This document shows, one piece after another, positions 21,719 to 34,284 of a stretch of DNA of 64,000 bases. The number at the start of each line of letters is the position of its first letter. Position 1 is the stretch's first letter. The DNA lies in contig CM056875.1 of the NCBI GenBank assembly GCA_029876055.1, positions 4,985,001-5,049,000 of the forward strand, written 5' to 3'. The notes below the pieces were generated by a model. That model worked only from the letters and a program-made list of their open reading frames with translations, ran no database searches and was not told where the DNA came from. The translations under genes and the position numbers were made by a program. The stretch comes from Madurella fahalii. Taxonomy: Eukaryota > Ascomycota > Sordariomycetes > Sordariales.

Positions 21719-24700
21719 CGTAGTAGCATTTAAAGATCATCTCAGAACCAGAAAGGCACAGCGAGGCAACACAAGCAACGAGGAGGCATGTGCATCTATA
21801 CAACCTCGTAGCTTTGGCAGTTGGGATACCGATTCCAGCACTCGGGGAGAGCTCCACCTGGCAGCGTCCCTTCTCCGGTCTTATTCCCGCCGACGCCGAC
21901 ATCGCCCAAATCCCCGATGTCATTTCCACGCCTTTCGGTGGATCTGAACTGTCATCAGGCGTCCCCGACGGATCACACAGTGTGTGCGCTCCCCACAATG
22001 CAGCTGCACGACAACCAAACCATGCAAGTAATACCATTCTATGGAATCGTATGGGAGAGGGGGAGGGGTCTGGGCCTCGGACCCGGGGCCCTTATCCGAC
22101 TTGCTCCCCTGATACTCTACCGCAAAGCCAACCGATCTGCTGGTGGCAGGAAGACGTTGGCGCATTTGTTCAAGGTGTAGAGGACTGGCAGTTTCCGACT
22201 CGGCCAGAATCGTCCAAAGCTCGACTCGACGCAATAAATGGCCTGTGGTAGCTGTTGAAATCGCAGACCGCTGTCATCGTTTCAGTTGTCGCAGAAGCAT
22301 TAAAGGAGGTAAGGAAACAGGAGAATTATCTCAAGTCAGGAAATGGGAATGGAGGTTAAAGATCTAAAAGGACGTTCGCTTGTCGAGGTTTCTTGTAACA
22401 AAAATCGTCTCATTCTCAGCACCTCCACTTTGTCGCCGGGTTGCCACGCCACAGAACCGAAGAAAATAAACCAGCGCTGCTGAGGAAAGACAGAGAAGGC
22501 CGGAATCTTGCCAAAGGAATTGCAACCAGGTGACTCATTGGGGCTTCACACCCTAGCTAGTGGTGACAAATACGGAGTTAAAACATCACGCACCATCAGA
22601 AAAGCTAAACAAAACAATCAGCGGTGAGCGCGCCTCCCGTTAAGTGCACGTAAAAAAACAAAGGAAAATGGCCTGACCGCCAATCCCTTTCCAGGGACCC
22701 CATGCGCTGCTGCCTCCTCACTCACAACCTCGGGCCCATTCCGAAAGAGGGCCAGCTGCACGCAACTGCCACGCTGGCAGGCCCAAATCCCCCAAAGCGG
22801 GAACCAACCAGGGCTTCCTGCACGCCGCCAGCCAATGACGCAACCGCGTTCGGCAGTATCTGATCGGAAAGGGAAGGCAGCCGGCCCGCCCCACATGGCA
22901 TTTTGACGGCTGGCGGCACAGAGAAGTGGCCCCGCCCTGCACCAAAACCTGAAAAAGTGGGCCAAAGCAGGCCAGTTGACAACAGAAAAAAGAAAGCCCC
23001 GCGGATCACACCCTGTTTTCTCGCCCGAGTTCCCCTCCTTTCCATGAACAACCGGAAACACAACAAACCCCACCATTTCCCGCAGACGCTAAACCAGAAG
23101 CGGATTAGCGACAAAGTTTGTTCAGACAGTTTAACTCCGCCGCGCGGGTACATCACCAGGCCCCGTTGCGATCAACGACGTCGCGGGGAAGATCAATTCC
23201 GCGGCTGCGGAGCGGGCAGAGACGCGCAGCAATCTGGCGACCAAAAATAATTATTCTTTGTTTGGTGGAAGGCAATGCGCACATAGATAGAGGTTGCGCG
23301 CGAGTTGCGGCGGAAATCCAGAACCGAAACCCGATCGCTTCAGCGCGGCTTGCGCCGGCCAAGAGCGGGGACCGTAGTGTCTGTTTTTCCAGGTTTCTGT
23401 CGCAGTTGCGCGACAGGACTTCCAAGTGAAGGGTCGCAGCACTCTAGTACACTTACGGCGCCAGCAAGCCACAAGAGTGCCACAAAGCACCCCGCGCCCT
23501 CTCTCACCACTTGCAGATGCGTGTGCGCCTCGAAGCTGTAATCTGTTGAAACCTCAATCCAACTAGCCGAGTCACTACGTAACTAGCACTCCAAACTGTC
23601 AGAATCTGACGACGATCTTTGACGATCCGGCCTGCCTGTCAAGATGACGAGATGATCAATTCGCTTTTCAGCCTCCCCATGTCCCTTTGCGGAGTGCTCG
23701 CAATCGGCCTGCTGCTGGTCCCCAAACGGGTTCAGCTAGGAACAATGTGAGAGACAAGTATTCGACAGATGACGAGAAACCAAGCTCATAGTAGAGGAGA
23801 GGCCACAAACCAGACAGAGAAATCAAGCAACCCAGCGCAGTCAACCAACTCCAAAAACGGCAAAACGACCAAGCAAAAGTTCAAAAAGATCAAGGAAGCA
23901 CCCATCCTCCAGAGACATAGAACACCAAGAGCAAAATAAGGAACGCTGAGTTATTCCTTAGATAGTTAGTACCTCCACTCTCCCCCAACCCCCCATCATC
24001 ACCCTTCCAAAGCCAATTACCTCTTCTTCATCACCACCCGTCCCCTATCGCCCAAACAACTTCATTCACCCCGCCTGGTTCTCGGCCAAGCCAGCGAGCA
24101 AAATAAAGCCAGTCCATTTAGTTAGCACAGAACTCAAACCAACCAACCAAATAAAACCTCACTTCCCCCCTTATTTTCCATAGCAAGCAACGAAGCCATC
24201 CATCTCGAAAACCACTTGAGGCAAAAGAACCACCAAGCACCACAACCCATAGCAGCACCGCACCGCACCGCACCGCACCACAAGAACCTCACTCATGGAC
24301 ACCAGCCATGGACAAAACTAAGGTTGCCTGGCATCACAAGAAAAAAGAAAAAAGAAAGAAAGAAAACAGACAGAAATCCCCAGAAAACAATGCCGTAATC
24401 CGTGGGGTGTGTGTCTACCCTTGAAAAGGCGCGGTGCAGATGCGTTGGAGAATACAGCCTTTTTTGTTTTGTTTCTTTTCTTTTCTTTTCTTTTTTTCCC
24501 CTTCCAAAATAAAAGTGACACAGACAAAGAAAAAAACCGTTTGCACCAATCCTTGATCCCTTCTCCTGTTCTGTGCACGTGCAGCCGGGGTGTCCAGTTT
24601 TGAGTGGGCTGCATTGGGTTTGAGCCGAGGCGATGGAGAGGAAGATGATAATGCTGCGTGGAGGATGGGTGGCATGTGCGGCGGTGCGAGAAAGAGAAGT

Positions 24701-24887
24701 TGTGGTGGGTTTTTGGCTGCGTGGTAGGGATGGAGATGACGGTGAATGTTGCGTTGCTGGTTGTGTCCTGATATATCCTCTTCCCTCATCTTTTTCAAGA
24801 TAGGACACTCTCCAACACTGTCCAAGGTCAGAATCCCGCGCCCGTGAAGAACGCGACAAGTGGCGTCTCATCGCCGCCTGCCTGTAG
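21719..24887. other. 3.2-kb gene-free stretch between two minus-strand genes
   Basis: It holds the transporter promoter on the left and the regulator 3' region on the right. ORFs up to about 150 codons occur on both strands (for example 22618-23156), but they overlap each other in different frames and resemble nothing I recognise. The right third is A/C-rich on the plus strand. A CACCG pentamer array lies at 24255-24279. Confidence 0.6.
24255..24279. repeat. CACCG pentamer tandem repeat, five units
   Basis: Five perfect head-to-tail CACCG units, in the probable 3' region of the zinc-cluster regulator. Confidence 0.95.
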
Positions 24888-27049
24888 CTACCTCTTCCGC
24901 TTCTTGTTTTTATCCAGCATGCTGAGAGCAGAGCTCAGCGCGGCGGCGGGCAGAGCGCCCGCAGCTGCAGTAGCAGCAACGGCGATCGGCGCCGCTGGTA
25001 ACAGGTGTGTCGTTGGCGGCGGCGGCATGTCCTCCTTCTTAATAGGTACCCCCATGTGGCGGCCATACCGTCCCTTGCGACCGTTGCCCTCATCTTCGCT
25101 GATGCATTGATCTGCGGGGATGCCGGCATCGCGGCACCGACCGCAGGGCCGTTGCCTGTCGCAGCCCTTCTTGCTCTTGCGGCACCGCTGGCAGCGGGGT
25201 TTCGTCGAGAGATCCGGCTGCTCCTCCTCACCGGGAGCGGGGGGAAAGCCGGATTGGAAACGATGGACTGTTTCCGGGATGTGGGAATAGAAGCGGGAGA
25301 CAATGGACCCGCGGTATCGACCGCCTTCTTCACCTTGGGTTTGGCCGGCTTGGAAGACTTCGTCTTATTCGCTGGCTGCGGACGAACCTTGGTCAGGGTG
25401 TTGGCCTTGAGCTTGGTCGGCTTGATCGGGGGAGCTGCCATAGCGCCGTTCTCGCCATCCGAGCGGTCGGCGTCGTCGCCGCTAACTTCGGCGCTGTCTT
25501 GTGGGCCAACAAAGTGGCTCTCGGCGGTGTGGAATATCTTCTTATGGGACCCCGAGACATCAAGCTTTTGTCTCCGCGCTGAATGCATGTCTTCCTCACC
25601 GCAGCTATCGGCTTCGCTGGTTGCGCCAGTCGAGGACGCGGCGTCCGCCCTCCCGCTAAATGTATCGTCCAGGGTGGACGCCGACGCACGGCCGTGAGTG
25701 GATATCTCGCCCAAGCGCATCAGCTGCATCGCGACGTCCTTGTCTTCCTCGGACATACAGCTCCCCACTGTCGGGTCTGGAGTGAGCATCATGTGCATGC
25801 CTGGGCCCATGCCCTGGCCGGAGGGAAACCCACAGCTCTCACGGCTCCGGCGATTGTCGCCGCCAGGCGTGGTGTGCATCCCTGGATGCGCATAGCCATT
25901 ATTATAACTTTGCGGCGACTGAAGGGGCGCGGGGTTGCTGAAAGGATTCTGCCCGGGGTGAATGAACGGCAGAGAATTTCGGTGATGGTCCATCCGTCGA
26001 GCCGGCGAGACTGAAGGATTGGAGGTGGCGGCAGGCATCTGTGGAGGAGCAAATAGAGGCAGTTCCTGAGAACGATGGACATGGGGTCAGCAACCGCAGT
26101 CCAGTTAAATTCACCAGCCCGGCTTCCTGCTTACCGAACTTTCGAACTTGGCTCGCTTGCGACGACCACCTTCAACAATATTTTCAACACTGATATCTGT
26201 GTTACCCAACTGCTCCTTGGCCCTCCCGGACGAGGAACTGGGCGCGCCGTCGCCGCTGCTGTAGCCGTTGAAACTGTCGCTATGTCCATCACCGTTAATC
26301 TGGGAGCGGTTCTTGGACGACCGGGACCGGCCTTTCTTCCCGCCGGCAGGGTTGGTGCCCGCTGAAGTGCTGCGACGCCCGCGCCCGCCATTAGGTGAGG
26401 GACTTCGCAAGCGCGATGTTCTAGATGTCGGACGGGAGGCGTGGTGTTCGGTTTGCTGAGGTGCTTGGGGTGCGTAGCCGTTGGTGTTGTAATAAGCCTG
26501 GGCATTCAGGGAGGCGGAATGATAACCATGTGGCCCAAAGGGCGGAAGCTCCTCAATAACACGGACATAGACTGTCATGTTATTACGGAAGTTCTCGTAC
26601 CGCGCGATAAGGGTGTTGGCTTGCTCGTCCTCAAAACTGACGCCTTTGGAAACGGTGGGGCCCGAGTACAGGCCGTAGAAATTCTTGACCGTTGTGATGA
26701 TGGAATCTGTCGTATCATGAGGGTAGATAGAGACACGCAGCGGCAAGCGCGCTCGATAGGGCGATTCTTGAAAAACTAGCACAAACTGGACCGTCTTGGG
26801 CGTTGGGACGGTGTGAGGGGAAACACTGTCGCTGTGCAGTCCGCCGAGCGCGGGTCCCGCTCCGTTGGGCGATGTTGCAGCCATGTCGGCAACGGTGTAT
26901 TTCAAGGCCCTGCTGGGCGCTCTCTCTTGTAAAGGCGATGGATATGGCTGGCGAGCGACGTCCCAGGCTGTGTCCGGGCCGGGCGGTGCGGCTCGCGGCG
27001 GGATTTCGATGCGTGCGGACGAGGTCGGCTTACGGCTGAACAATTCCAT
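24888..27049 (-). CDS. Putative transcriptional regulator: conserved N-terminal domain plus C-terminal six-cysteine zinc cluster; apparent frameshift
   Basis: Exons 26135-27049 and 24888-26065, with a 69-bp intron (GTAAGC...TCTCAG). Starts are possible at 27049 (MELFSRK) or 26883 (MAATSPNG). Residues about 85-165 form a well-conserved block (VQFVLVFQESPYRARLPLRV, DTTDSIITTVKNFYGLYSG, GVSFEDEQANTLIARYENF, NNMTVYVRV), possibly a ubiquitin-like or PB1-like fold (inference). A long Ser/Gly/basic linker follows. The frame from exon 2 runs out into junk after FPPLPVRRSSRIS. A frame offset by one encodes C-x2-C-x6-C-x5-C-x2-C-x9-C preceded by EEEQPDLSTKPR and followed by RKGRYGRHMGVPIKKE, closing with basic KNKKRKR. 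One extra base in the G6 run at 25239-25244 joins the two. A 44-bp intron (GTGAGG to GCCAG) would also restore frame but would delete the first cysteine. Confidence 0.75.
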
Positions 27050-30000
27050 TCCAAGCCGTCAAGGCCAGGAGATGGCGATGTTCTTTGCCGGTAGACGGCG
27101 TCGACCGACAGACGTGGTGACGACGGAGTGTTCCGGTCTGGAGTCACCGCCTAGCTCTGCGAGGAGGGATTCCGTGCCGGGCGCAGGGGTCGAGGGCTGC
27201 GACGTTTCTCTAGAGACCTGTCGACAAACGATGCTTGTTAGATGCGCTGTATGCAAAATGGAGATGATGGTGGCTAGAGAATGACGATACTAAGAAAAAT
27301 TGCTGTTGTTCTGGTGTTCGGGAGGGAGGTGGAGGTGCTGGGTGGTGGGTGGTGGCCAAGCTGGCGCGCAGAGCCAGGACCGGTCTGGGGAAGAGAGAGC
27401 TTCTGCCACGAGGAGGAGAAAGGACAGGCGGATAATGTAATGTGACCTCGATCGCATGGGACAATAGCGTCAGAATCACTTACCGAGAGGGCGGGGGAGC
27501 CGTAGTGTCGGTCGAGAAATGGTTACGATCTCGACTTCCGCGCACACAAACCCGGGCACTGACCTGGACGGGAGCAATAGTGAGCAACTGAATCGCAGCG
27601 GACAAATTCCGATCGATAAGTTGGCAGGGGCCGGAAGCGGCGAGGGCAGAGCGGCGAATGCGGGCCGGCAATGACTTACCAGGGGAATTCGGTGCGGTTT
27701 GATGGTTCGAGTTGAGCAATTCGGAGGTTGTGCGTGGAAGAGAATAGAGGAGTCGCAAGAAATCTGCATTAAAAGGTCGATGCCGGTAATCGCACACGAC
27801 AGAACTCTACGCACTGCCCGACATTGCGCCAGTTCGCTGCACTTGGCACTGTGCCACGGCGCAACGCCAGTCACTTCACACGCGGGGGAATAGGTCAATA
27901 GATAGCGTCTGGCGAAAACCATGCGAGATATTCCCATCTCAGGGCGTGTTTCCGGTTAGGCGGTCGCTATCCAGTTTGTCGCTTGCTTTTCGCACCTAGA
28001 TCGCACCGCCCCTTGTCTCCTCGCGCTGAACACTCGAGGGGTTATGGAGTTGCAGTTTTCGCACGGTCAACGCAGCGCTTGCATCAATCCACTGCGGCGG
28101 CCAACTGCCCAGCACCACTCAGCACCCGGGGCACCACCGCCTTGCCGGCCGACCCATGTCTGGCCTCCCCATCTCAGAAATGGGCATGAAGTGATCCCAC
28201 AGGCCCGCCGGCTTCCGCAGCAGCTGCAACGGCTGTCATTAGAAGGCATTGGCTAGCGAGAAAGCGACGCCGTCCAGCTTCTCGTTCGTTACTGTTTGGC
28301 ACAGGGGCGCAATCTTGTCGCATTCCTCACCTTTTTGCGCCGCTTGTACGACTTGTCGTTCCGGTGAAGGACAAGCGACTGTCGCAAACGGCAACAGAGA
28401 TGGGAAACCAATTCCTTTTCCTCACGGACCCTGAGCTTGCGATTCGGGGAAGCGCAGGTGGTGGCGTGTTGTAGTCAAGTTGCGACCTGGAGCTCTACCC
28501 TGTCCGCCCGTCGCCGTAAAAGCGCAAAGTTCGTTCCACCTCGACCCCGGTGATCCCGTGAGCGGTTGCAAAAGTCCGGAAAGGCACGGTATGTGCCTCT
28601 CTTACACCCACACCTTGGCCAAGAGTGCCCTGCTCCGCTCAAGGGGCTTCTTCGTGTTCTGCGCCTTGGGGAGCTGTCAGGGAGTACACATCCCACACCT
28701 TGACGGGCTCGCGCTTCCGGGTCGCCGTGTCGACGGCCTGACCCTACCGTCTAGGAGACAGGTAGTAAATCCAAAGCATTGGATGGACTGACGGTGCGAT
28801 GCGACTGTCTTGGGTACACAATATCCCCGCGCAATACTACCTGGACAACGTTGAGGCATACTACTTGACACCGCGCCGGGTTCTCGTGGCCGGCGGAGTC
28901 ACTGGACGAGAATGCGCCAGACAAGTCGACGAACACCCAGGTGTGGATGTCGCGGCCAGGTCGGCTGTCGGCCAACCAATGGCAGCGTAAACCCAGCTCT
29001 TAGCGCAAAGCAGGGGTCTGGCTGTCGATGTGCCTGGCACTGATAGGCGACAGGCCGTAGTATCCTCGGGACGCAGGACTGCCCAAGTCAACAGCCGGCA
29101 GATCTCTGCTGGAGCGAGGATAAAGCGAGCGCGGTAAGAGATGGAGGCTCGTTTGCAATGCGAACAATGGGGTGCGCCGTGAGCGCATACGCAACCCCAG
29201 GGACTAGAAGCATTACGGGCCATTCTCGAGACCAGGGATCGCTGTTGCGCAGGTACTGTCTTGCACCTACATACAGGACTCCGCCGGGCCTTGGACGGCC
29301 GCCTTGAGCGTTCTGGGAAACGGCCGAGTGTCTGGCCGCCACTGAGCAGCAAAGACGGTGGTAGCATGGGGCTGGTAGGGTGGGTTTGGGCGGCGGGCGA
29401 AGGCGGGCCTGCAGCTGGGCAGCTGCTTGCTTTGAAGATGGGAGGATCGGAGACCGCGGCTCGATGCGCTGGCAGAGTTTCAAATGCACGATTCCGTCGA
29501 ATCAGCTTGCCCGGGCTCCCAAGCTCCCCAAGCCTCAGACTCTCTTGAACTGTTGATAAAGGAGACAAGACTAACGGCCTAAGGTTATTACACGGTAAGG
29601 AGGCTGGTCTAGTGCTGCATGTACAGTAGGAGCCCAGGCCGAGAGCAAGTTGCGTTCATGGCTGGTTTCTCCACTCAGGCGCAAGAGCTGCGGGTGGAGG
29701 CTAACGTTACCGTACGCAAGCAATTCTGTTTGTGCAGCAGCGGTGGCGCGCGGACTTTGGTCGTCCACCTTTGCTGGCTTTCCAGGTTGGGAGCGGGATC
29801 CGCAGCCGTTGGTGGGAAGCGCCAGCCATCTTGGAGCAGTCTCTCGGCCTCACACCACACCCTTGCCCGTTTCGAGCTGCCGATCTGCAGCCCGCCAGAT
29901 CTTGTCGCTTGCTTCCCGGCTGTGTCGCATAGGCATCGCTTTACCCATGCTCATTTCGTCGTCTCTGTCGGCACCAGCGCGGGTGCGCCACTGGTGATAG

Positions 30001-31991
30001 TTAACCAAAAGAGACACGAGGACGAGCCAGAAACTGACGGCGCCCCGCCATCGGAGGGTGCAAGTTTGACGATCAGCGCCTGAGCCCATCGCCCCACAGG
30101 CGGACCCCAGCACCAGACGATGTGAGGCGTGCAGCAAGTGCATCCACGAACTGCAAGAGCTAAGGTGTTGTTGCATATCTTGCTTCCTGATTTGCCACGC
30201 TTCGACCGGCGTCGACGCGATGAGTGGCCTTGTGCCGTTGGGACAAAAGAAAGAGTGAGAGAAAAATCGGGCGACTTCATTTGTTCTGCATCGTGGCGAG
30301 TCGCGGAAGAAACCACAAACCCTTTCGCGCCACGAGGCCGGCAAGAACAAAAAAAAAGCCCCTGCACAAGCGATTCAATCTGGCAACAGCTGGGAACGTA
30401 GTTGGCGACCCCACGCGGGTAGCATTCCCCCGTTCCATCAAATCGCGAGATCCCGCCCCGGATGATATTGATAATGTTGCGGAGGCAGACCCACGAACTG
30501 CAGCACCAAAGTCGGGGCGGCTTAGGGGAAACGGAGCCATCGGTGTGTAATGGGCCGGTACCCTGCGCTCTGTGGGAAGATGATTGCGAGCGTGATCGGG
30601 GAGTGGGATCGCGCTCTAGCTGCGGCTCGGGCGCATTCTGTAGGAGTCATCTAGACATCCTTCTGAACAAGGGGAGCAGTCCCGCGTAGAGCGTCGGATG
30701 CAGCCGGCGCGCGTCGATTATCCCTTGACCAAAACATCAAAACATTGTGCTTCATCTTCTGCTGCGCCAGGCTTTTCACTGGTCGGAATTGCTGGGCCTT
30801 AAAAAAGCGGCCAGTCCCCACCCTGGGGTGCCGGCTGGACTTCGTTTCCGGCGAGGTCCCCCGGTCGACGCAGCACAATGACGATGCAATTGCCGCAAAC
30901 ATGTGCATTCGTGGCCGGTATCTATGAATTGAAAGTGAGCGCAAAATGGACGTCGTTGTGTCTTGGTCTAGGAATGGAAGCGTAACTATCTCGCACACAA
31001 GCACTTTAATGGCTCACGTGACGACGCGATAAAATGGTGTTTGCAGTTAATTAATACCTGCGCCCTTGGCGGCTCTGGAGGGATTCCTCGAGACACCGCG
31101 TCCGTAAGCCACAACAACAAATCCTTCAGACTAAAAATCACATAAGCGGCTTCTTTGGGAATCTGCAACACTACATATGATACCTAAAACGAATTAGCAG
31201 CTACAGTGTGCTCCCTAACCAATGTGGTATGGAAAACGGGCCTGAGAAGTTGACGCGACAGTTCCCGGGCCCCACATTCCCGACGAGCAAGCGGGGTTAC
31301 GTCATGGTAAAGCGGAGACGGAAGAACGGGTCGCCGCAACAACCAAGCAACCGTTGACCGGGATGGCACAGACCATACCGCAGAGCGAAACTCCTGTGTT
31401 TACCAAATACCCTGTCGATTGTAAACAGAAAGCGCAGTTCAGCACTGTACACTTGAAAAGCTTCACCGGGCGATTCCACACCTTCCCCATCCTTCTGCAT
31501 ACCCGCAAAGGCCTCCGGAGACGCCATCACTTGTTACACGTCTATCCGTCGTCTTTCCCCATGTACCCATTGGAGAGTTAGTGTGAGGCGCGCTGCTTCC
31601 ACCGTGTCGACCTTCGCCTCCACTGCTTCTTTCCCTGTTCCGCCGCGCCGACAGCCCACTCAGTCATCTCAACGCGGCGATCCCTTCTTTGCGCACTCGG
31701 CGCGCAGCACAGCGTTTGATAGGAGGCACTCCCTGATCTTGCTGAACGGCGTCCCAAGTACCCGCGCGCGATTGTGCTGCAACCCAAAACGAAGAATCCC
31801 GCACCGGCTTTTCTCGCCCTCAGCACCACCAAACTAACACAGTCTCGACTTCGACAAACGATCCAGCGCTTGGCTAGTCAGCCAGCAGTGCGCGCGTCTT
31901 TATCCGTTTAACGCATCACAATTTCCTCAAAGGTTGCGAGACATATCCGCGTCAACAGTCTATCGACATATTTTCTAGGTCCCTTGCCACA
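27050..31991. other. 4.9-kb divergent gene-free region, regulator / cyclin B
   Basis: It lies between divergent start codons. Only overlapping, compositionally odd ORFs are present (the largest 28861-29568 minus, 235 codons), and none resembles a known family. Candidate splice sites near 27219-27259 on the minus strand suggest a spliced 5' leader for the regulator. Long leaders are common for fungal developmental regulators (family knowledge). Confidence 0.55.
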
Positions 31992-34284
31992 ATGGACGCG
32001 AAGGTAAATGGCTCCCATCGTGCAGCGCACTATCCTTCTTCCTTTTCCATCCCAGCCCCGCAATCACCGACGCGCCGGACATCGCTCCGGCATTGCGTGT
32101 TGGCGACAGCAAGCTGACCAGGACACTACACAGCCCCAGCGCCCGTTGCGCGCCCTCACAGCCGCTCCCGGTAATGAGAATATCCTCCCCGGTAAACAGC
32201 ACATCCACCAGCGCCACAAGTCTGTGGGTAACCTCAAGGCCATGACGACCACGGGTGCGCTCAATGCTCCTCCCAAGCGGACAGCCTTTGGCGATGTAAG
32301 CAACACTGCGAGAACGCTTATTGCCGAGCCCACCGGGAAGAATGCCGTGAAGACTCGCGTCAAGTCGATTGCGGCGACCGTCAGCGCTCGTGACCTTCGA
32401 CTCGAAGACAAGGAGAACGGCCAAGTTGCTCGTAGCGAGAATTGGTCGCGAACCACGACTGCGTCCAAGGCCACTGGCAGCAGCAATGGCTCCAAGCTCC
32501 GCATCGGGGCGGTCACTTCCACCAAAATCCCGGGCCAGGCGGCAAAGCCAGCCCTCCGTGTGAATAACTCGACCCAGCAACGCAATGCCGCCTCTCTCGC
32601 CAACCCGCCGCTGAGGAACGGTGTGTCCAAGAGGGCCACGACCATTCATCACGATAGGAAGGAGCAGAAGATGTCTGTCCGTCCCGACGCGTTGTCTCCT
32701 GTCGACGACCTTGCCGCTTTGGTAGCTAAGCCGGTCAAGAACCCGCGCCATTCCAAGAGTCAGCCTGTTCTCAGGGTCGAACAGCAGAGCCTCCGCCACA
32801 CGGAGAGCAAGTTCGTGGTCAAGACCGACGATGTTGTTGAGATGGAGGGCGAAGGCGATGTGGACGACGACGCGACCGACGCGGCCTATGAGGACGCTGT
32901 CGAGCGGCTGTCGCAGGACGTCGATTGTGCCATTCGCCAGCAGCTGGATCGCGAGCAAGCCTATTCTGTCGATTGTGGCCAGGCCGTCCTATCGGTACAG
33001 GACCCCGAGTCTCCGCGCATCTCGAAGCCACTTCCTGAGCCCCCAGTCGCATCCGAGGAGGAGTACTGGGATGAAGAGGAAGAGGAGGAGCAGGAGCTCT
33101 ACGAAGAGCCGGGTTACACAACGGCACACTCGTATCGGTCTCTCGGCGATAACAGCACGGGCGGCCCAACGACAATTGTTGCGCCGAATGTTACCGCCAA
33201 TGTCAGACGAGAACTCGAGATGGCAAAGGCATACGTCTTGGAACGTCAGTCTGAGGAGGAGCTGGAGGAGGAAGCATGGGACGTTAGCATGGTTGCCGAG
33301 TACGGCGAGGAGATTTTCACGTACATGAGGGACCTGGAGGTTCGTATTTCTTGATGGTTGGCGCTTCTCGGCGCACCTTTGCTAACTGCCGCATGCAGGC
33401 TAATATGCTTCCCGACCCCCACTACATGGACATCCAAACTGAGATCCAGTGGTCAATGCGCAGTGTTCTTATGGACTGGCTAGTTCAGGTCCACCATCGG
33501 TTCTGCCTCCTCCCAGAGACGCTTTTCCTGACGGCCAACTACATCGATCGCTTCCTCTCGGTCAAGGTTGTCTCTCTCGGTAAGCTGCAGCTCGTCGGAG
33601 CCACTGCGCTCTTCGTTGCGGCCAAGTACGAGGAGATCAATTGCCCTTCCGTCCAGGAGATCGTTTATATGGTAGACTCGGGCTACACTGCCGACGAGAT
33701 CATCAAAGCTGAGCGTTTCATGCTCAGCATGCTGCAGTTCGAGCTCGGCTGGCCCGGGCCCATGAGCTTCCTCCGGAGGATCAGCAAGGCGGACGACTAC
33801 GATCTGGAGACCAGAACGCTGGCCAAGTATTTCCTCGAGATCACCATCATGGATGAGCGCTTCGTCGGCAGCCCTCCTAGCTTCATCGCCGCAGGGGCGC
33901 ACTGTATCTCACGTCTCTTCCTCGACAAGGGAGATTGGGTAAGTTGGCCGATCGCCATGGAATCCCGGTTTGGATACTAACCGTTCCCAGACGCCCGCCC
34001 ACGTCCACTACTCCGGCTACACGCTAAGCCAACTGAAGCCGCTCATCCAGACGATTTTTGAGTGCTGCCACGACCCGCGCAAACACCACGGCGCGGTTTT
34101 CGAGAAGTACTCATCCCCGAAGTACAAGCAGTCCGCGACGTTTGTCGAGGGCAAGATCGCAAGCGGAGTGACGCTGTCTCAGCTGTACGCGGCGTGCTCT
34201 CGGCCCACCAGCTCATCCCATTTCGATGACGACCTGTGCGGACCTTACACAGCGTCCCGAAACCCCATTCCGGTCAAGGGTTAG
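31992..34284 (+). CDS. G2/mitotic B-type cyclin
   Basis: Regulatory subunit of Cdk1 (NimX/Cdc2) that drives mitosis. Exons 31992-32003, 32134-33339, 33399-33938 and 33991-34284; 683 aa. The first exon is only 12 bases (MDAK), joined to PQRPLRALT after a 130-bp intron with a CTGAC branch. The N-terminus holds a destruction-box-like RTAFGDVSN (53-61; Phe replaces the usual Leu) and a KEN box (97-99, in EDKENGQ), so APC/C degradation is expected. The middle is acidic. The cyclin box starts near 407: MLPDPHYMDIQTEIQWSMRSVLMDWLVQVHHRF, TANYIDRFLS, LQLVGATALFVAAKYEE and MLQFELGWPGPMSFLRRISKADDYD. The C-terminal cyclin fold spans the last intron (LDKGDW/TPAHVHYSGYT). All four exons are in frame. Confidence 0.96.

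Noticed and set aside
22618..23156. Overlapping 144-152 codon minus-strand ORFs
   Set aside because: Two frames of equal quality over the same bases, Trp/Gly-rich, no motif; typical of noncoding GC-rich DNA.
28861..29568. 235-codon minus-strand ORF in the long gene-free region
   Set aside because: Low-complexity Ser/Pro/Arg composition, no recognisable motif, overlapped by other ORFs of similar quality.
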